Source: Hypoxylon rubiginosum
Taxonomy: Eukaryota > Ascomycota > Sordariomycetes > Xylariales > Hypoxylaceae
Direction: 5' to 3'
Length of the DNA stretch: 64,000 nt
Assembly (NCBI GenBank): GCA_902806565.1
Contig: CADCXA010000027.1
Span: forward strand, 1,178,001 to 1,242,000
The position numbers were made by a program, and so were the translations under genes. Position 1 is the stretch's first letter. Each line of letters opens with the position of its first letter. Under the pieces are notes generated by a model. That model searched no databases. It saw nothing but the letters and a program-made list of their open reading frames with translations, and was not told the DNA's origin. This document shows, one piece after another, positions 62,265 through 64,000 of this stretch.

Positions 62265-63512
62265 ATGGCGACGGATACCGTCTTTGCCGTTCCCGTCTTC
62301 CTCGTCGTCTTCCGAGAGACTCTCGAGACGGTCATCATCGTCTCTGTCCTATTAGCTTTCCTCAAGCAGACCCTCGACGGTCCCAATCGCGATGTCAGAG
62401 TGTATAAAACTCTCGTCAAGCAGGTAGGCCGAAGCAGACCCTTCTCACCACCCCAAGACTAGCTAGTAATAACCCTCGGATTCTCCAGGTATGGCTCGGA
62501 GTTGGACTAGGCTTTTTCCTGTGCCTCGTCGTCGCTGGCGGCCTGATTGGCGCCTTTTACACGTTGGGTAAAGACGCGTGGGAGAGCAATGAGTACAACT
62601 ACGAAGGGGCCTTTGCGCTCGTTGCCTCCCTCATCATCAGCGTTGTAGGCGCAGCCCTTCTCCGCGTTGGAAAGATGCAGGAGAAGTGGCGCGTAAAGCT
62701 AGCCAAGGCCCTCGAATCCCCTGTAGGGATAGGTGGCCGCCGGGATGGCTGGTTCAAGCGCTTCGCTGAGAAGTACGCCATGTTCGTTCTCCCTTTCATC
62801 ACCGTCCTCAGGGAGGGCATCGAGGCCATCGTCTTCGTTGCGGGTGTCTCCTTTTCTGCGCCCGCAACTTCGGTTCCGCTCCCCGTCGTCGTCGGCTTGG
62901 CCGCCGGAGCTATTGTAGGATACATACTGTACAAGTAAGTTTCGCTTTACAAGCAATCATATATGCACATTGCTAAACCTTTCTAGGGGAGGATCTGGAG
63001 CAAAGTTGCAGTACTTCCTGATAGCTTCAACCTGCCTGCTTTATCTTGTTGGCGCCGGTCTCTTCTCGCGCTCTATATGGTATTTTGAGAACCAGCAATG
63101 GAACAATATCATCGGAGGCGACGCCGCCGAGCTGGGTAATGGACCGGGCTCTTATGACATAGAAAAGAGCGTTTGGCATGTGAACGTAAGTGAATTTCGC
63201 TATCTGGACTCCAGAGATACTGACTATTTCGCGTAGTGCTGCAGTCCGGAACTGAACGGTGGCGAAGGAGGTTGGGGAATATTCAATGCCATCCTCGGAT
63301 GGACCAACTCGGCAACATACGGTTCGGTCATCTCCTATAACGTCTACTGGATCGCTGTCATGATCTCGTTCGGCGTCATGAGATACCGCGAAGTCAAGGG
63401 TCATTGGCCATTCTTGAAGGCAAAGCAGGGATCGGCCGCGTCAGTCGATAGCGGCAACACGCCTAGCGAAGTTCAGGCTGTGCAGGCTGTGCCTAGCAAG
63501 TCAGAGGCCTAG
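62265..63512 (+). CDS. FTR1: High-affinity iron permease Ftr1
   Basis: 359 residues in four exons: 62265-62423, 62489-62934, 62987-63185 and 63237-63512. A plasma-membrane Fe(III) permease that works only in complex with the Fet3 ferroxidase. Seven hydrophobic helices are visible. Both essential REXXE iron-binding motifs are present: RETLE (residues 17-21) in the first helix and REGIE (161-165) in the fourth. The N-terminus [15 protein letters not shown] is typical, and the C-terminus is a polar tail with a duplicated QAVQAVP. All three introns are GT-AG and in phase. The adjacent divergent FET3 confirms the assignment. Confidence 0.97.
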
Positions 63513-64000
63513 AAAAAGCCATAGCTCTTCTGCAAAGCGGATTTTCGGTTGGATGTAGTTCAAGATGACCCAGTATACGATTCACTCTATGGTTGTGATT
63601 CAGGCCGAAGATACAAAATTTAGTTTTCAGCTTTAGGGGGAAACGTGCAGAGCAAAACGGAAGAAAACTTCTGCGTACGGGTCAAGCTAATAGCATACCC
63701 CGTTTCTTGATTGTCGAGAATCAAATATACATTTCATGGAGAAATGTAATGAAAATAGTATTATAAAAAGTTGATAATGAAATGTGAATGTCGACGTGAG
63801 ATATCAAGTGCCTATTATTATTATGTTAGGTACCTCCTATAGGCTATAGGTACCTAGGATGTAGGTAGCGTCCCCACCCCGCCAAGGTGTCAGCTTTTGG
63901 TGGCGGAATCGTCACCGGCTTCTACACTTGCTTCCTGATATTAGAAAACCCCCTATACGAAGTCAGCTTGAAGTTATCAAAGCCAGTTTAGTCATACAAG
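63513..64000. other. Downstream of FTR1 to window edge
   Basis: 488 bases, AT-rich to ~63820, then TAGGTACCTCC/TAGGTACCTAGG palindromes at 63826-63860. No gene seen. Confidence 0.5.

Overview
The window comes from a filamentous ascomycete (Pezizomycotina, probably Sordariomycetes). The evidence is the many short GT-AG introns (about 50-70 nt) with CTAAC/CTAAT branch sites, a giant HET-domain gene, a fungal SUZ12, a divergent FET3/FTR1 iron-uptake pair and GATA-type iron sites. I rebuilt exon structures by hand: for every multi-exon gene the exon lengths sum to a multiple of three and the joined reading frame stays open. CDS coordinates given run from start codon to stop codon and include introns.

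Layout. 136-5231: a C2H2 zinc-finger protein and the dual-specificity phosphatase YVH1, both +. 5232-12885: a 7.65 kb gap between two gene 3' ends, in which I find no convincing gene. 12886-17459: vfa1 (-), whose four small exons are hidden under longer false ORFs, histone chaperone rtt106 (+) and an aldo-keto reductase (-). 20392-24688: a cytochrome P450 and a GEN1/Yen1-type XPG nuclease, both +. 25232-35659: an accessory-looking block with two unrecognised proteins, a DUF726 alpha/beta-hydrolase membrane protein and a 1,416-residue HET protein whose HET domain is split by a charged insert of about 200 residues. 36497-43381: an F-box/leucine-rich protein (-) and the PRC2 subunit SUZ12 (+). 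44537-54010: a small membrane protein, a maltose-type sugar permease, the U2 snRNP factor CUS1/SF3B2 (-) and a triose-phosphate-translocator-family carrier. 54941-63512: mitochondrial ATP synthase beta, then FET3 ferroxidase (-) and FTR1 permease (+) sharing a 2 kb promoter.

How genes work together. FET3 and FTR1 form the plasma-membrane reductive iron uptake complex, and their shared promoter carries two perfect ATCWGATAA motifs, the site class bound by SreA/Sre1 GATA repressors. Rtt106 and SUZ12 are both chromatin factors but are not adjacent. The HET gene, the DUF726 hydrolase and the two unknown genes beside them are the best place here for something undescribed, possibly an allorecognition or cell-death locus, though this rests on architecture only. 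The rest is housekeeping.
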